A stretch of 64,000 nt of DNA from assembly GCA_008694505.1 (NCBI GenBank), contig VZDJ01007749.1, positions 4,616,941 through 4,680,940 of the forward strand, written 5' to 3'. The notes under the pieces were generated by a model. The model saw nothing but the letters and a program-made list of their open reading frames with translations, searched no databases and had not been told where the DNA came from. This document shows positions 50,046 to 60,928 of the stretch, one piece after another (within the stretch, counting starts at the first letter, position 1; each line of letters begins with the position of its first letter). A program made the position numbers and the translations under genes. Source of the DNA: Cyanoderma ruficeps. Its lineage: Eukaryota; Chordata; Aves; Passeriformes; Timaliidae.

Positions 50046-52653
50046 ATGAGGACAGGTCTGCCCAGTGTAACAGGAAACTTTTTCGTCAAGAGGCAAGGGA
50101 GATGAATTATGGGGAAGTCACCACTGTCACCACTCATTTGTTGCACTTAATGAATTACAGGAATCAGTCACATAATGAATGCTCAAAGGCCAGAAAAACA
50201 TTGTGCTGCTCACCTGGGGAGAGCTGCAGAGCACCCAAACAATTTCTCAGGTCTTTGCCTGACAAAAGGAGCCAGAGTGGGTAAAAGGAAAGTCAAGTCT
50301 GTTTTCAGCTGTGCCATGAAAGCAAGGTCTCAGCTGTCTGTGTCAGTCAAAATCAGATGGGATTTAGATTTTGGATAAATTATGGGAACTAGCTGAGTCA
50401 CTAATTGGACACATTTCAATTCCCTGTGCAGTTTCACTGCTCTTTAACGGAGTGCTGTAAGAAATCCCCATTTCAAAGGTGGATTCGTTTCAGAGGCTGT
50501 GGTATCTCTGCAAAGGACCTGTGCAGCCTCAATCTACCACAGAGAACCCACAGGACTGCAGAAATCTCATCTTCTTCTTTACCCCAATAGCACAGTGCTA
50601 CTGAGAGTTTCACTGGCTATTCTGTCCCTTTTAGCCCTCTGGCTCTTGTGTTTTGCTTTTCTTTATCCGTTTTCAAGGACCCAAACTGGAAACCATATGC
50701 ACACTCTCTAGTTGGTATCTTGTGATGCCCAATATTTTGGCAGCTGTTCTGGGCCAGAGGATACCCATTCTGCTGGCACAGGTAGGGCAGGTATCTGCCA
50801 TCCCAGGGATGTGGCCATCTACCCAGGAGTGCTCCACTCAGGACTCACAGCTTGGGCTTCGAGCCTATGTGGAGGCAACATGTATTTGGGATTACAACTT
50901 CAGATGGGGAAGCTGCCATCCTTAATTAAACTGCTCCAAAAGGCTTGGGATTGGCACACACAGATCTCTGAGCGTGAACTTTCCAAATCTCTCTCCTTGT
51001 TTCTGCTCTTGAACATTTTCAGTGCTGCAGCTGGTGCCTCCTTCCTTTGGCAGCAGAGCCTTTCACAAGTGGCATCCACACAGGCATGAAGATTAACAGC
51101 CCCATTGCAATACAAAGGGTAAAGATGTTGCTTGGGAACACAGGTAGGAGAACAAGGTAATGGGCAGCATCCACACAAAAAAAATGTAGCCAGGTAGTCC
51201 ATGAGGGAGTTTGCCATCATTTCTCAGGAACTCTCCCAAAGGCTGACTAAATGGCTGTGGGATTAACTCAGGATTTTGGAGATTGCTTTTTCCTTGGGTG
51301 TAATTTCTTGCTCTTGTTGGCAGGTAGCAGAAATCAAGAATGGACCACAGCTGCCCATTCAGCAAGTGCTCCTCTGTCTCCAGCTCAATGGGCTGAGCAT
51401 TACAAATGAAGGACCCATGGTGAGACTGAAGATCATCCCTTCCCCATGTTACATCTCCTCACTGTCATCATAAATTAGATATGGACTTTATCTCCAAAGC
51501 TCACTGTTTTATGTCCCTTTTAACATTTGCAGTTAGGAGAACTCTAAACAATTACTTTCAGCATTACTTTGCCACAACATCTGCCTTTGGCTGTAGGCTC
51601 TAGTTTAATTAACCTGCCATGAGAACAAATTTCCTTTTACCCTTTTTTAATTTCCTCTAATTTCATCACATAGTGATTTGTGTCTCGGTTGCCACATGGG
51701 GACAGTAAAACAGGGATAATGGCACGGTCATTCCTATATGGGGATAATGTCAGGGTGAATAACTTCACAGCCTGGCAAGCACCCAGGTACAAACTACGGC
51801 AAGTACTGTGGATGCACTTGGCTCTGCCACTGGCTTTAGAATATTATCTTCCCCAGACTCAGGATATGTAGTCACACCTCTGAATTTACTGAGAGAAAGC
51901 TACTCAGTTATGTTCCCAGGCAGTCTGAAATGATGTTTCTCCTCTATCAACCCCTCCTCCCTCGCCTCTTCCTACATCTACTTTCCTGGGCATCTGAAAA
52001 GCTGAAAAAACAGGTTTATTTAAGAGACCTTTCTAAAGAACAGAGGAACCATCAGAGCTGCTTCACACAAAGCTCTGTGCTGGCCTGTAATGCAAAATTA
52101 TTTAGGGGGACTCAGAAGGAGGCCAGCTCTCGGCACCAAAACTCCACCTCTGCCCTGCAAGAACACTCTAAATTCAGCCAAAGAGATTTCGTATGTTAAT
52201 GATCATCCAGGAGACAGGAACCACAGGAAGTTATTAAGCTATTCAAAACATATTTTAGAATCCCCAGACAGGACAATTAGCCCTCTGATTTATTCCATGG
52301 AAAGAAAAGACAATAAGATACTCAGTTAGATGGAGGGTGCACGATCTCACATCCCTTTCCCACTGGTGTAGTCTCAGGGATGTCAATGGGATGATCACTT
52401 GCATAAGCAAGAAGGCACAGCTGAGCCACAGCAGTGGTTGCCTGTAGCCTCTTGCCTGGATGCAAACAGGCTCATCCCAGCCATGCTGATTATGTGCAGT
52501 GACATGAAAAAAGCGGGTCATCAATTTAGACAAGATAACCTAGCACTGAGCGGGTTTTTGTTACAAAACTCTTGAGCTATCAGATATCAAAGACCAGATT
52601 GTATAAAGTGTCCTGCAGCAACAAATCCAGGCTTGAGAAAGAACGGGTCTGAC

Positions 52654-52674
52654 TCCCCTACAGGCTGTAGGGGA
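52654..52674. repeat. near-perfect 21-bp palindrome
   Basis: Ten-base arms tcccctacag and ctgtagggga flank a single central G. Confidence 0.75.
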
Positions 52675-55548
52675 TTGTGTTCCCTATATACGTCCAACAT
52701 TTTCTCACCTTTTGTGAGATGCTTAGCAGGGTGGAAATCTTGCAGGGAGACATCTCAAGCATGTGTCAGTAATGGAGCCCAAACCAAAACAGCCTGGAAG
52801 ATTTAGTGCTCAGGGTTCTGTCAGCACAATCTCAGGGGAAGCATTTGGTCCTGTGACACTGAAGAGATAACTTATGTCTTCCTGCTATCAGGAGTTTGAC
52901 CTACTTCCCCCTGCCTTTCAGACGGATCGAATGCAAAATGGCCCAGAAAAGAAAACATAATTCTTTGTGGTGCCCTGAAGTCACAAGCCAGGTACCAGAG
53001 CTTGACACTGAATTTCACAGTTTGAGAAACTCAAAACTTCCAGAGATGGGGTTTCTTGGGCCACTCTTTTCTTCTTTACTCTTTTTATAGGGTTTGCCTC
53101 TGGATATCAGAAATTGCTAGGGGCATCCTAGAGGCAAATGAGATTGCAGAAACAGAGGCTTTAAGAAAATTTCAAATATCCTGACATTTATGATGAAGCC
53201 TGCAAATCAGACCCTTTGATGACCCTTCCTCACCTATGCTCCTGTCCGCAGCACAGTGAGCTATGGGAGCCCATGGGCATGTGTGTGATATGGGCTGGTT
53301 TTCCTGGGAAGCACCACATTGTAAAGACCAGCAGCCAGTTTGGCATCTCAGTGTCAGTATATGGAGATAATCAAAACACCTCAAAGGATAGCCATGAGTT
53401 CTGCTGTGGTAACAAAGAAGGGAAAAAACCCATTGGTCTCACATGTTGGTGTGAGCACTTGTAATCCAACAAGATCACAGAGATCATCAGTCCACTGAGA
53501 CAGGAATATTGTTAGAAAAGGATGTAGACAGCCTGTGAGGGATCATAAAAATATTACCCTCTTTAACTGCCCTTGCTCCTGCTGCATGCAGGCTCGCCTA
53601 AAACCCAGCAGCCAAATATGAGGGCTCTTGAAATATTGTATTTACTTAAAGGGATGGTTACCCAGAAAAGTGGCCTTGCAGATGCCACTTCTCTCAGCTG
53701 CTGCCAAAGCATATTCCCTGTTTTGTAACAAAACTCAGTATCCTCAGTGCTGTTCGTGCTAGCACTGACACACTGGTCCCCCAGTGCCCCGGGAGAGAGG
53801 AAGGGATGTGCTGTGATCCACATGTCACACTTGGGAAGACAGACAGCAAGGCAGCTCTGTTAAGATCAATAGATTTATGTAAGGGACTAACGTGATTTGG
53901 CAACTCTTGACACCACAAATCAGGATGACACATTGCCTACAGAGGAAATTACACTGCAATAAGAAGAACCATAACAATGTAATTCCTGCTATTTACATGT
54001 TCCTGTTTCACAGCAGTGCACTGGTTGTAGCCAGACAAACTCCTGTGGAATTCTCAAAGTAAGGCTGAAAAGGTAAAGTGCCCAGAGCTTTGAGCCTGAG
54101 CCTTTCAAGCAGAACCACCTACCTCTTTTAAAAAAGAAAATCCACTAAACCCCATTTGGACTAGTATTAATGTAGTGTGCATTCATAACTGAAAAGAAGG
54201 TTAAGCTTAGAACAGCCATTTGTTACAGTCACTTTCTTGGCTTGTTTTCATGCTTGCAAGCCTGTGAATATTCGTCTGTGTACAGCTCTTCATGACATCT
54301 TACAGATCCTCTGCAAGTGTCTAGGCTGCAAGCTGCAGAGCAGCATTCTGCTGTTTGGATAGGGCTGCCTTTCTTAGGAGTGAAAGTAGCCCCAGCCAGA
54401 GGAAACACCAACAAGCAGTCATTTCTCTTTTGCTCAAACACTATAAATAAATAACATATAAACAAAAGAGCTTTTTCAGAGAAACTGGACAAATCCTTGG
54501 AAGAAAAATTCCCCTCAGGATGGCATGCAGGAAATACCTGAGCCACAAATCTCATGAAGCTGGGAAATATCTGGGAGATCAAGGCTTGTTTGGCCTTCCT
54601 TATGTCAGCCCCTGGAAGGGGAAGAGTCAGGGTTAAACAGGCCATTGACTTCACTCAGGACAACTCTTCCGAGTCAACCCTTAATTGTTTGTTATTTTCT
54701 TTCCTCTTGGATGCCCTTGGATGGAGCAGGGTGGCAGCAGTTTTGTTCAACTGGGTGAATGCCACTCCACACCTATCTGCTGGTCACCTTCAAATAGGGC
54801 AAACCCCTTGGCCAACGCGCCAGGCAGTGTGAGGAACAACCCACCAGGTCATCCAGATGAACTCTCCTGAGTTTTCTTCTCCTTTTCCCCCAGGGTGGGA
54901 CCAAATGCACTGATCTGCCTCTGAGCCACTGGTGTCTGGGCCAAGAACTCCTGGAAGGAGTAACCAGCAAGAGCAAAGACTCCGCTGTATGGAGCATCTG
55001 GGTGTCTGTGTGTTCGCAGCACCATCTAGTGCTTCGCAGAGACTTCTTTCCCTCCTTCCCCAAATCCGCAGTGATGTACCCGGGACCCATCCTTTCCTCC
55101 CGGGCACGCCGCTCGTCCCCAGGCTGTTGGGGGGCTCGCTGTGAAGGCAAACCCTGCGTTCGTGCACAGGACACGTATGACCCCCCGGAGAAGGGCAGCA
55201 CAGGATAACAGGTGTGTCAACATCTCAGGTTTGCTGAAATGCTGGTGTGCACCTCTGAGTGACACCTGCGAGCCGCCTGAAGCGCACCCGGGGCTGCACA
55301 CCCTGCCTTAGTTGAATCCTAATTTCAGAATCTCTATAAAATTAATAACAAACACTCAGCCACGGTTTGGAGTAACTTCAGTGCTCCCCTCTTCCTTCCT
55401 CCAGGGAAGCTGCAGAGCCAATGCCCTCTGCTGATAGTAGAGGATAATTATCTACTGCGAGTGGGAAAAAAACCTCCAGATTTTTTATCGAAAAGGTTTT
55501 CTTTGATTTTGTTAGCAGCCCCACTGTTATTCCAAGGGACTGGAGGAA

Positions 55549-55830
55549 ACAGAATCACAGAACTGTCAGGGTTGGAAAGGACCTCTGGAGATCACCCAGT
55601 CCAACCCCCTGCCAAGGCTGGGTCACCTGGAGCAGGTGACACAGGAACGACTCCAGGTGGGTTTCGATATGTCCAGAGAGGGACTCCACGACCTTCCCGA
55701 GCAGCTGTTCCAGTGCTCTGCCACCCTCATATAAAGAAATTCTTCCTCATGTTAGGGTGGAACTTCTCGTGTTCTAGTTTACGGCCATCGCTCCTCGTCC
55801 TGTCGCTGGGCTCCACCGGAACGCCCACCT
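55549..55830 (-). mobile_element. CR1 non-LTR retrotransposon fragment just upstream of PARP1
   Basis: Reverse complement of CR1: acagaatcacagaactgtca, then ggttggaaaggacctctgg, then cagtccaaccccctgcc, then ccagagagggactccacgac, then aagaaattcttcctcatgtt, then atcgctcctcgtcctgtc. It ends about 360 bases before the PARP1 start codon, at the edge of the CpG island. It is relatively well preserved, so probably one of the younger copies here. It has no coding capacity. Confidence 0.92.
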
Positions 55831-56129
55831 GGAAGCGGCATCACGCGGCCAGTATTTGACTGCGGGAGAGCTGCTGAGCTCAGATTCTCCCAGGACGCGG
55901 GGGCCCGCTCTGTGTAGATAGGGGACAGGGATGCGGAGGGTGCCGGCGGGACCCGAACCCGAGTCCCTCGAGGCGCAGCGCGGCCCCGCAGCACGAGACG
56001 CGCCGCCGCGTCCGCCTCCCATTGATACACAGGAGGAACATCCAGGCGCGCGCAATCGATGCCCGAGCGGCAGATGCGTCCGGCCGGCCAGGCGAGGGTG
56101 CGCGCTCGGCGCTCGGCTGGCGCTGCCGC

Positions 56130-56139
56130 GGGCGGGGCC
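56130..56139 (+). promoter_or_regulatory. GC box upstream of PARP1
   Basis: gggcggggcc is a full-length Sp-type GC box 51 bases before the start codon. It may lie in the promoter or in the 5' untranslated region. Binding is inferred. Confidence 0.55.
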
Positions 56140-56157
56140 GCGGCGGGCGCGCGGCGC

Positions 56158-56168
56158 GGGGCGGGGGC
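56158..56168 (+). promoter_or_regulatory. GC box upstream of PARP1
   Basis: ggggcgggggc is an Sp/KLF-type site 22 bases before the start codon, more likely within the 5' untranslated region than the promoter proper. Confidence 0.45.
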
Positions 56169-56189
56169 GCGGCGGCGGGATCGGCGACG

Positions 56190-56309
56190 ATGGCGGAGCC
56201 GGCGGAGAAGCTGTACCGGGCCGAGTATGCCAAGAGCGGCCGCGCCTCCTGCAAGAAGTGCGGCGAGAGCATCGCCAAGGACTCGCTGCGCCTAGCGCTC
56301 ATGGTGCAG
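56190..56309 (+). CDS. PARP1: PARP1 coding exon 1 (start of zinc finger 1)
   Basis: Poly(ADP-ribose) polymerase 1 detects DNA breaks in the nucleus and uses NAD+ to build poly(ADP-ribose) on itself, histones and repair factors. This exon is exactly 40 codons, from an ATG in strong Kozak context (A at -3, G at +4) to CAG|GTACCG, phase 0. The protein begins [20 protein letters not shown], aligning without gaps to human PARP1. Cys21 and Cys24 (the CKKC motif) are the first two zinc ligands of finger 1, and Arg18, Arg34 and Gln40 of the DNA- and domain-contact surfaces are present. The frame is open for a further 56 codons upstream to an ATG at 56022. I prefer 56190 because it matches the conserved N-terminus. 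Confidence 0.97.
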
Positions 56310-59300
56310 GTACCGCGTGGCGGGGCCGCCGCGGGCGGGGGGCGGGTTGATCCGGCCGCTCCGTTCGGTACCGCCGGCGGCGGGGCCAGCCCGGGACTCC
56401 TCTCCCTCCGCCCGCCGCGGTGTTCTGGAGCCGCTCGGGCGCGCCTTTCGCTGCTGCGGGGGCGAGCACAGCCTATTTTTAACAAAGGCGCCTTCGCTCG
56501 CCGCCGTGTCCGCAGCAGCGCCAGTGCCCGGGGCAGCCCTGCCCGCAGCGCTCCCCGGGCGGGGGGAGCCGCTTCCCCCGCTCCCCCGGGCTGCAGGGGC
56601 GGCTGGAGCCAGAGCGGTGCAAAGTTCACCGTTCGGAGCCGAGGGGCGGCCCGGGGGCGCGCACAGAGCCGCTTCGTTGCCGTCCGGGTGGCGAGGCGAG
56701 CTCCGCGGTTCGGCTTTTCCGTGCCCTGGGAAGCGTCTGCCGCTCGCAGCGCTCGGTGTTGGGGCCGGGGAATCCCCGCTCGGTGCGCGCTTTGCAAACG
56801 AGACACAGGAACTGCGGCCCGAAAGCTGTGAGAGGTCTGGGGCAGCCCCGGGGGCCGCAGGATGAGCGGCCGGGCCCGGGCGGCCTCACAGAGCTGGCTG
56901 GCACATGGCAGGCGTGAAACAGCTGAACCGCGATTGGCGAGCGGGCTGCGAAGGCACGGTTTGCTCTTCGCCGCCCTCAAGCTATTATTTGCTTTTTCAG
57001 GAAGAGACTGCTCGGCTTCCTTTCAGAAGGAAGGCGAGAGCCCCGTCCTGTGTTGGGGGGCTGGGAGCTGTGCACGCACCCGGCATCCCTTCCCTGCCGC
57101 AGGAGGATGCGGAGGAGATCGCCGCTCCGCAGGGCAGGCACACGCCGCTCTCCGGGGAGGGGGTGCTCTGTCCCCGCTGGCTGCATCAGGGCAGGGAGGA
57201 GGGGGCACCTGCAGCGTGCTGGGGGCGGGCTGAGTTCGGGGGTGTTGCTGTGAAAGGTAAGCAGAGGCGTACGCATGTGTCTCGGGAAGACAGGCAAGGA
57301 CGTGGCAGAGCAAAGCTGGATGGATGGATGCATGCATGCTGTGGATCCCGGGCGCCCGAGGAGCAGGGATTGAAGGACGTAGCTCGCTTGTGCCCCTGGG
57401 AGAGGCACCGCTTGTACAGGGCGGGGAGGAAGGGCCCGGTCCCCCCCGGGCGGGGCTGGGCGGTCTGCTGGGGCTGGAGGCAAAGCTGCTGCCCCGGAGG
57501 GGAAATACCTGCCTCTGCCTTTGTTCCCCAGAGCCTCTTTCCTCTGGGAAAGCTGTGGGACCGTGCGGTGCCAAGCTGCAGCGTTTGCTCGCACGTGTTC
57601 CTGCTGCCTCTCCTTTTGTCTTCCCGGCTGCCCTCAGCCGCTCGCTGAAGCTGCTCCTCCTCCCCTGCTCCGGCTGCTGCTCCTCGGCTTCCTCACGTTT
57701 GTTACTCCTTCCTGTCTTGCCCAGCAGTTGAGGCTGATGCGAGGTGGTTTGCCCTTCTTCAGCACGGGGGCCAGGGGTTGTGTTCTGGTTCTCTAGGATT
57801 TGGTTATGGAGTGAGCTCCTGGGGACCATGACATTCCTCATAGAGCCACTGCCTTTCATTGCCAGACATCTCCCCAAAACTGCCGGTCTTATACCAAACA
57901 TTTGTATTTTTATTTATTTTCATCATAACTTCTTGAATTTGCTTGCTCTTTCCTCTGCCCTCTGCTAGTTTTTGTACCAGCAGAGCACACCCTGCTGCTG
58001 AGCATCCCCCTGTAAATGCCTGAATTTTACCAGAGCACGCGGGTTCCTTGCTTTTTCCTGGGGAAATCCCCTGCAGAGCAGCCCCTGTGCCAGCGTCAGT
58101 GCATCGAGCTCTTCTGCAAATCGTGCTGAAGAAATTAAAGGGACATGCAGACCAAGGCCTTAGTAGTGTCTGCTATAACCTCCTTTTTGTTTTGGTTCCT
58201 CAAGTGAAGAGCTCTGAATGACAGTGGGATTCTGGCTGATTGACACAGGGCAGGCACCCAGCTCCTGCAGGACCAGCACAGCTTTGCCTTTTGCTTCCAG
58301 TTGGAATTGAATGGTTTCTGTTATCTGAATGTGCACTGTGAAAGTGAATCGGTCCCTTTCTTCCTTAGTTTGTTTAGGAAACTATGGTCTAGAGATAGGT
58401 GAGCTGAGAGAAATTGTGTAAACAAGCCCAGCTTGCCTAGAGGTTTCATTTTCCACACAGAGAAGAGTCTGAAATGCCATGTTGAGGAGATTACTCACTG
58501 CTTGTATGGTTGTTTTAAAGACTGAGCCAGCTCTGCTCTCTTTTGTACACCCCAGTGCCTTGTGCCCTCAAAGCCTTTGTGTTGGGAACAGCCCTGAGTC
58601 CTCCTGCAAAACTCTAGACACAAGCCTAGAAGTGTCCCAGAGGTTGCAGTGCTAAAATTGCGTGTGACTTACAGACACATTGAGAGTAACTGCAGGGTGG
58701 GTATTGTGAGGGTAACGGGGTGTCCAGTCCTGGCTTGTGGGAAAAGTCCATCTGGAAGTAAAAGTGTCCTCTTACAGTTTGCATAGATGATTGGTTGTAG
58801 TTTTGGCTTCCAGCTCTCCTGGTTCCATGCTGTGGTTTTCGAAGCCCTTTCCTTTTCTTTCCTGCTCATGCACTAAGCTCCGCTGTTGTTTTTGGCTTGG
58901 AGATCTCCCTCCTGTTAGTGAGTGGCACATGGAAGGCCTTCCTACGTCATTAGTTCTGTATCATCAGTAATAATAATTATGCAGCACTGAATATTATTAG
59001 TACAGCAGTTGTTTCTGTGTGTTATTTGGAGCCAAACCACTGTAAGGTTATTTTGCCTGGTGGGTAACTGGGGCGATGCCAGGATGGCACCTGCTGCATT
59101 TCAGCTTTAAACAAGTGGGGCACTTGCAAAACAAGTGTTTGGTGTGCGGCGGGGCACTCTGGAGCTGCACTTCAGAGAGGACTTGGGTGCTGCTTCTGTC
59201 CTGATCACAGAACCCTGGAGTAGTTTGGTCTGAAAGGGACCCTGAAGATCATCTAGTTCCAACCTCCTGGTGTGGGCAGGGATGTCACCCACTAGACCAG

Positions 59301-60134
59301 GTTCTTGAGAGCCCCATCCAACCTGGCCATGAACACTTCCAGGGATGGGGCATCCACAGCTTTTCTGGGCAACCTTTCCCAGTGCCTCACCACCCTATCA
59401 CTAAGCCCTTGTGGAAACTCCCTCTCCAGCTTTCTTGTAGGCCCACTTCAGGTATTGAAAAGTGCTCTAAGATATCCCTGGAGCCTTCTCCAGGCTGAAC
59501 ATGCCAAACTCTCTCAGTCTGTCTTCATAGGAGAGCTTCTTCAACTCTCTGATCATCTTTGTGGCTTGCTATCAACCTCTGATGTAGAACTTTAATTGGG
59601 CTCTGGCTTTTCCCTTGAATTTTGTCTCTACCTCCTGCAGGCCACTCAGGAATTTCCTCAAGCCACAGTCCGTGGAGCTGCCCTTCTTATCTTGTGCCTG
59701 ACATGGGTTGTCCATTATATAGGCAGTTTGTTTGAGAAGTGGCTCTCAGAGGGATTGTGGAGTGAGGCCAGCAGCCTCTTGTGCAGCATAGTCTCACAGG
59801 GGCTGGTGCAGCCATGCTGAGGCTGTGACCTTTTTTTTCCAGTTAAACAGATGGACTGAGCAGCAGGGTGATGAACTGGTTAAGCTAGCTAAATGCTCCT
59901 TCCATGTCTATCCCCTTTGGGAACATCTCTCCAGCAGCTTGGCTGTCTTATTAGATTTTCTTCTTAGACTTTGTCCTAAATAGTGTCCATCTTTTGATTT
60001 AAAGAAGAATAAAAAGAAGAAATCATGTGTGTTTACCCAAATACTCCTTTTCATCTTGGGCTTTGTTTTGTTTTGTTTTTCCCCTTGATTCTGCTTGAAT
60101 TGTTTCATCTTGGCCTAATGTGCTCTTTTGCTAG
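56310..60134 (+). other. PARP1: PARP1 intron 1
   Basis: 3,825 bases, GT...AG. The first ~1.1 kb belongs to the CpG island and contains long chance open frames on both strands. The remainder is ordinary intron with one antisense CR1 copy (59205-59590). A T-rich stretch (60060-60131) precedes the acceptor TTTTGCTAG. No embedded gene or small RNA was recognised. Confidence 0.93.
59205..59590 (-). mobile_element. CR1 non-LTR retrotransposon fragment in PARP1 intron 1
   Basis: Reverse complement of CR1: atcacagaaccctggag, then ccctgaagatcatctagttc, then ccatccaacctggccatgaa, then cacttccagggatggggcat, then ccttctccaggctgaacatg. It lies antisense to PARP1. About 385 bases, truncated and without an intact frame. 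Antisense CR1 copies in introns are common and usually neutral. Confidence 0.93.
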
Positions 60135-60297
60135 TCACCCATGTTTGATGGCAAAGTCCCTCACCGGCACCACTACAGCTGCTTCTGGAAGCGGGCTCGG
60201 CTTGTGTCCCACACAGACATTGATGGCTTCCCTGAGCTTCGGTGGGAAGATCAGGAGAAAATCAAGAAAGCCATTGAAACTGGAGGCCCTGGAGGAG
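60135..60297 (+). CDS. PARP1: PARP1 coding exon 2 (rest of zinc finger 1)
   Basis: 163 bases between TTTTGCTAG and the donor GGAG|GTAGGC; enters in phase 0, leaves in phase 1. It encodes residues 41-94 plus one base of codon 95. It begins [10 protein letters not shown] and supplies the last two zinc ligands of finger 1, His53 and Cys56, as well as Phe44 and Val48, which stack on exposed bases at a break, and Asp45. The exon ends in the helical ELRW...KIKKA segment (Trp77, equivalent to human Trp79) and a Gly-rich start of the inter-finger linker. Against human, the loop after Cys56 is two residues shorter, typical of birds as I recall. Odd: codon 51 is CGG (Arg), where human PARP1 has Trp. 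Confidence 0.97.
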
Positions 60298-60809
60298 GTA
60301 GGCAGAAGCCTCATGGTGTTTGGAGGTTCAGCTGGAACTGTGCTCTCTTTTGTTGTGCTGTTATTATGATCATTTGAGGTCCACATTGCTTTAGCAAATG
60401 ATGTCAGAAGAATTTTGCTGAGGTGTCTCCACACTCCAGGGCTAGGATGCTGACAGTATCATGCAGCATCTTCTTAAATCAGTGAGAGGAAAAAGCCAAG
60501 TCAGTTGGCAGATGTATTGAAAAACATTTCTTGTTGGTGTATTTAGTTTTCAGTTCTTTAATGTCATCAGATGCTGTTGTAGTATGTTGTTTTAATGGTA
60601 CCTTCAGTGCAGTGTGTGGTTGTGGTGGCTCTTTGATGCTTTTGAGCATGGACTTCCTGTCTTGCTCTGTACTCAAATTCTGGACAAATGAATGAGTGGC
60701 TGGAACCCAAGAGGTTTATTAATGCAAACTGCTAACAATCTGGGACAGAGAATAAGAAAATAAGGGAATGTGTATTAAAGCTGAACTCTGTATTTGCTTT
60801 GTTCTCCAG
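60298..60809 (+). other. PARP1: PARP1 intron 2
   Basis: 512 bases, GTAGGC...TTCTCCAG, phase 1. No repeat or embedded gene recognised. Confidence 0.95.
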
Positions 60810-60928
60810 GAAAAGGAGGGGAACAGGAAGGAGGTGGTAAGGCTGAGAAGAGCCTAAATGACTTTGCTGCAGAATATGCCAAGTCTAACAGAAGTACTTG
60901 CAAAGGCTGTGAGCAGAAAATAGAAAAG
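60810..60928 (+). CDS. PARP1: PARP1 coding exon 3 (inter-finger linker and start of zinc finger 2)
   Basis: 119 bases between TTCTCCAG and AAAAG|GTAAAA; enters in phase 1, leaves in phase 0. The split codon 95 is G|GA, Gly. Residues 96-107 form a short hydrophilic, glycine-rich linker ([12 protein letters not shown]). This is followed by the highly conserved [20 protein letters not shown] (109-128), with Cys125 and Cys128 the first two zinc ligands of finger 2. Asn121 and Arg122, DNA-contacting in the family, are present. Finger 2 binds DNA ends tightly and helps PARP1 recognise single-strand breaks. Despite small length shifts in the preceding loop and linker, the cysteines carry the same numbers as in human PARP1, confirming the exon joins. 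Confidence 0.97.

Larger units (their letters stand above)
46901..55548. other. intergenic DNA upstream of PARP1; no gene recognised
   Basis: About 8.6 kb with only short chance open frames. It contains a poly-T tract (47874-47889), an 18-bp palindrome with a TAATTA core (49296-49313), an AT-rich repeat-free segment (49440-49830), an 8-bp hairpin (50025-50045) and a near-perfect 21-bp palindrome (52654-52674). Confidence 0.65.
55860..57480 (+). promoter_or_regulatory. PARP1: CpG island and promoter region of PARP1
   Basis: Very high GC with dense CpG from about 55860 to about 57480, sharply distinct from the flanks. It covers the presumed core promoter and 5' untranslated region, exon 1 and about 1.1 kb of intron 1. 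There is no obvious TATA box. GC boxes lie at 56130-56139 and 56158-56168. Inverted CCAAT (ATTGG) occurs only downstream, at about 56934. This suits a TATA-less housekeeping promoter. The transcription start is not determinable from sequence alone. Confidence 0.85.

Noticed and set aside
54229..55201. Minus-strand frames of about 140 codons upstream of PARP1
   Set aside because: No recognisable domain and no codon bias; overlapping frames on both strands suggest chance.
55880..56980. 366-codon open frame on the minus strand across PARP1 exon 1
   Set aside because: It is antisense to a conserved coding exon inside a CpG island. Arg/Pro/Ala-rich composition and lack of stops are explained by GC content.
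56905..57901. Open frames of 200-290 codons in PARP1 intron 1
   Set aside because: They lie in the CpG-island half of the intron, overlap on both strands and show no domain or conservation signature.
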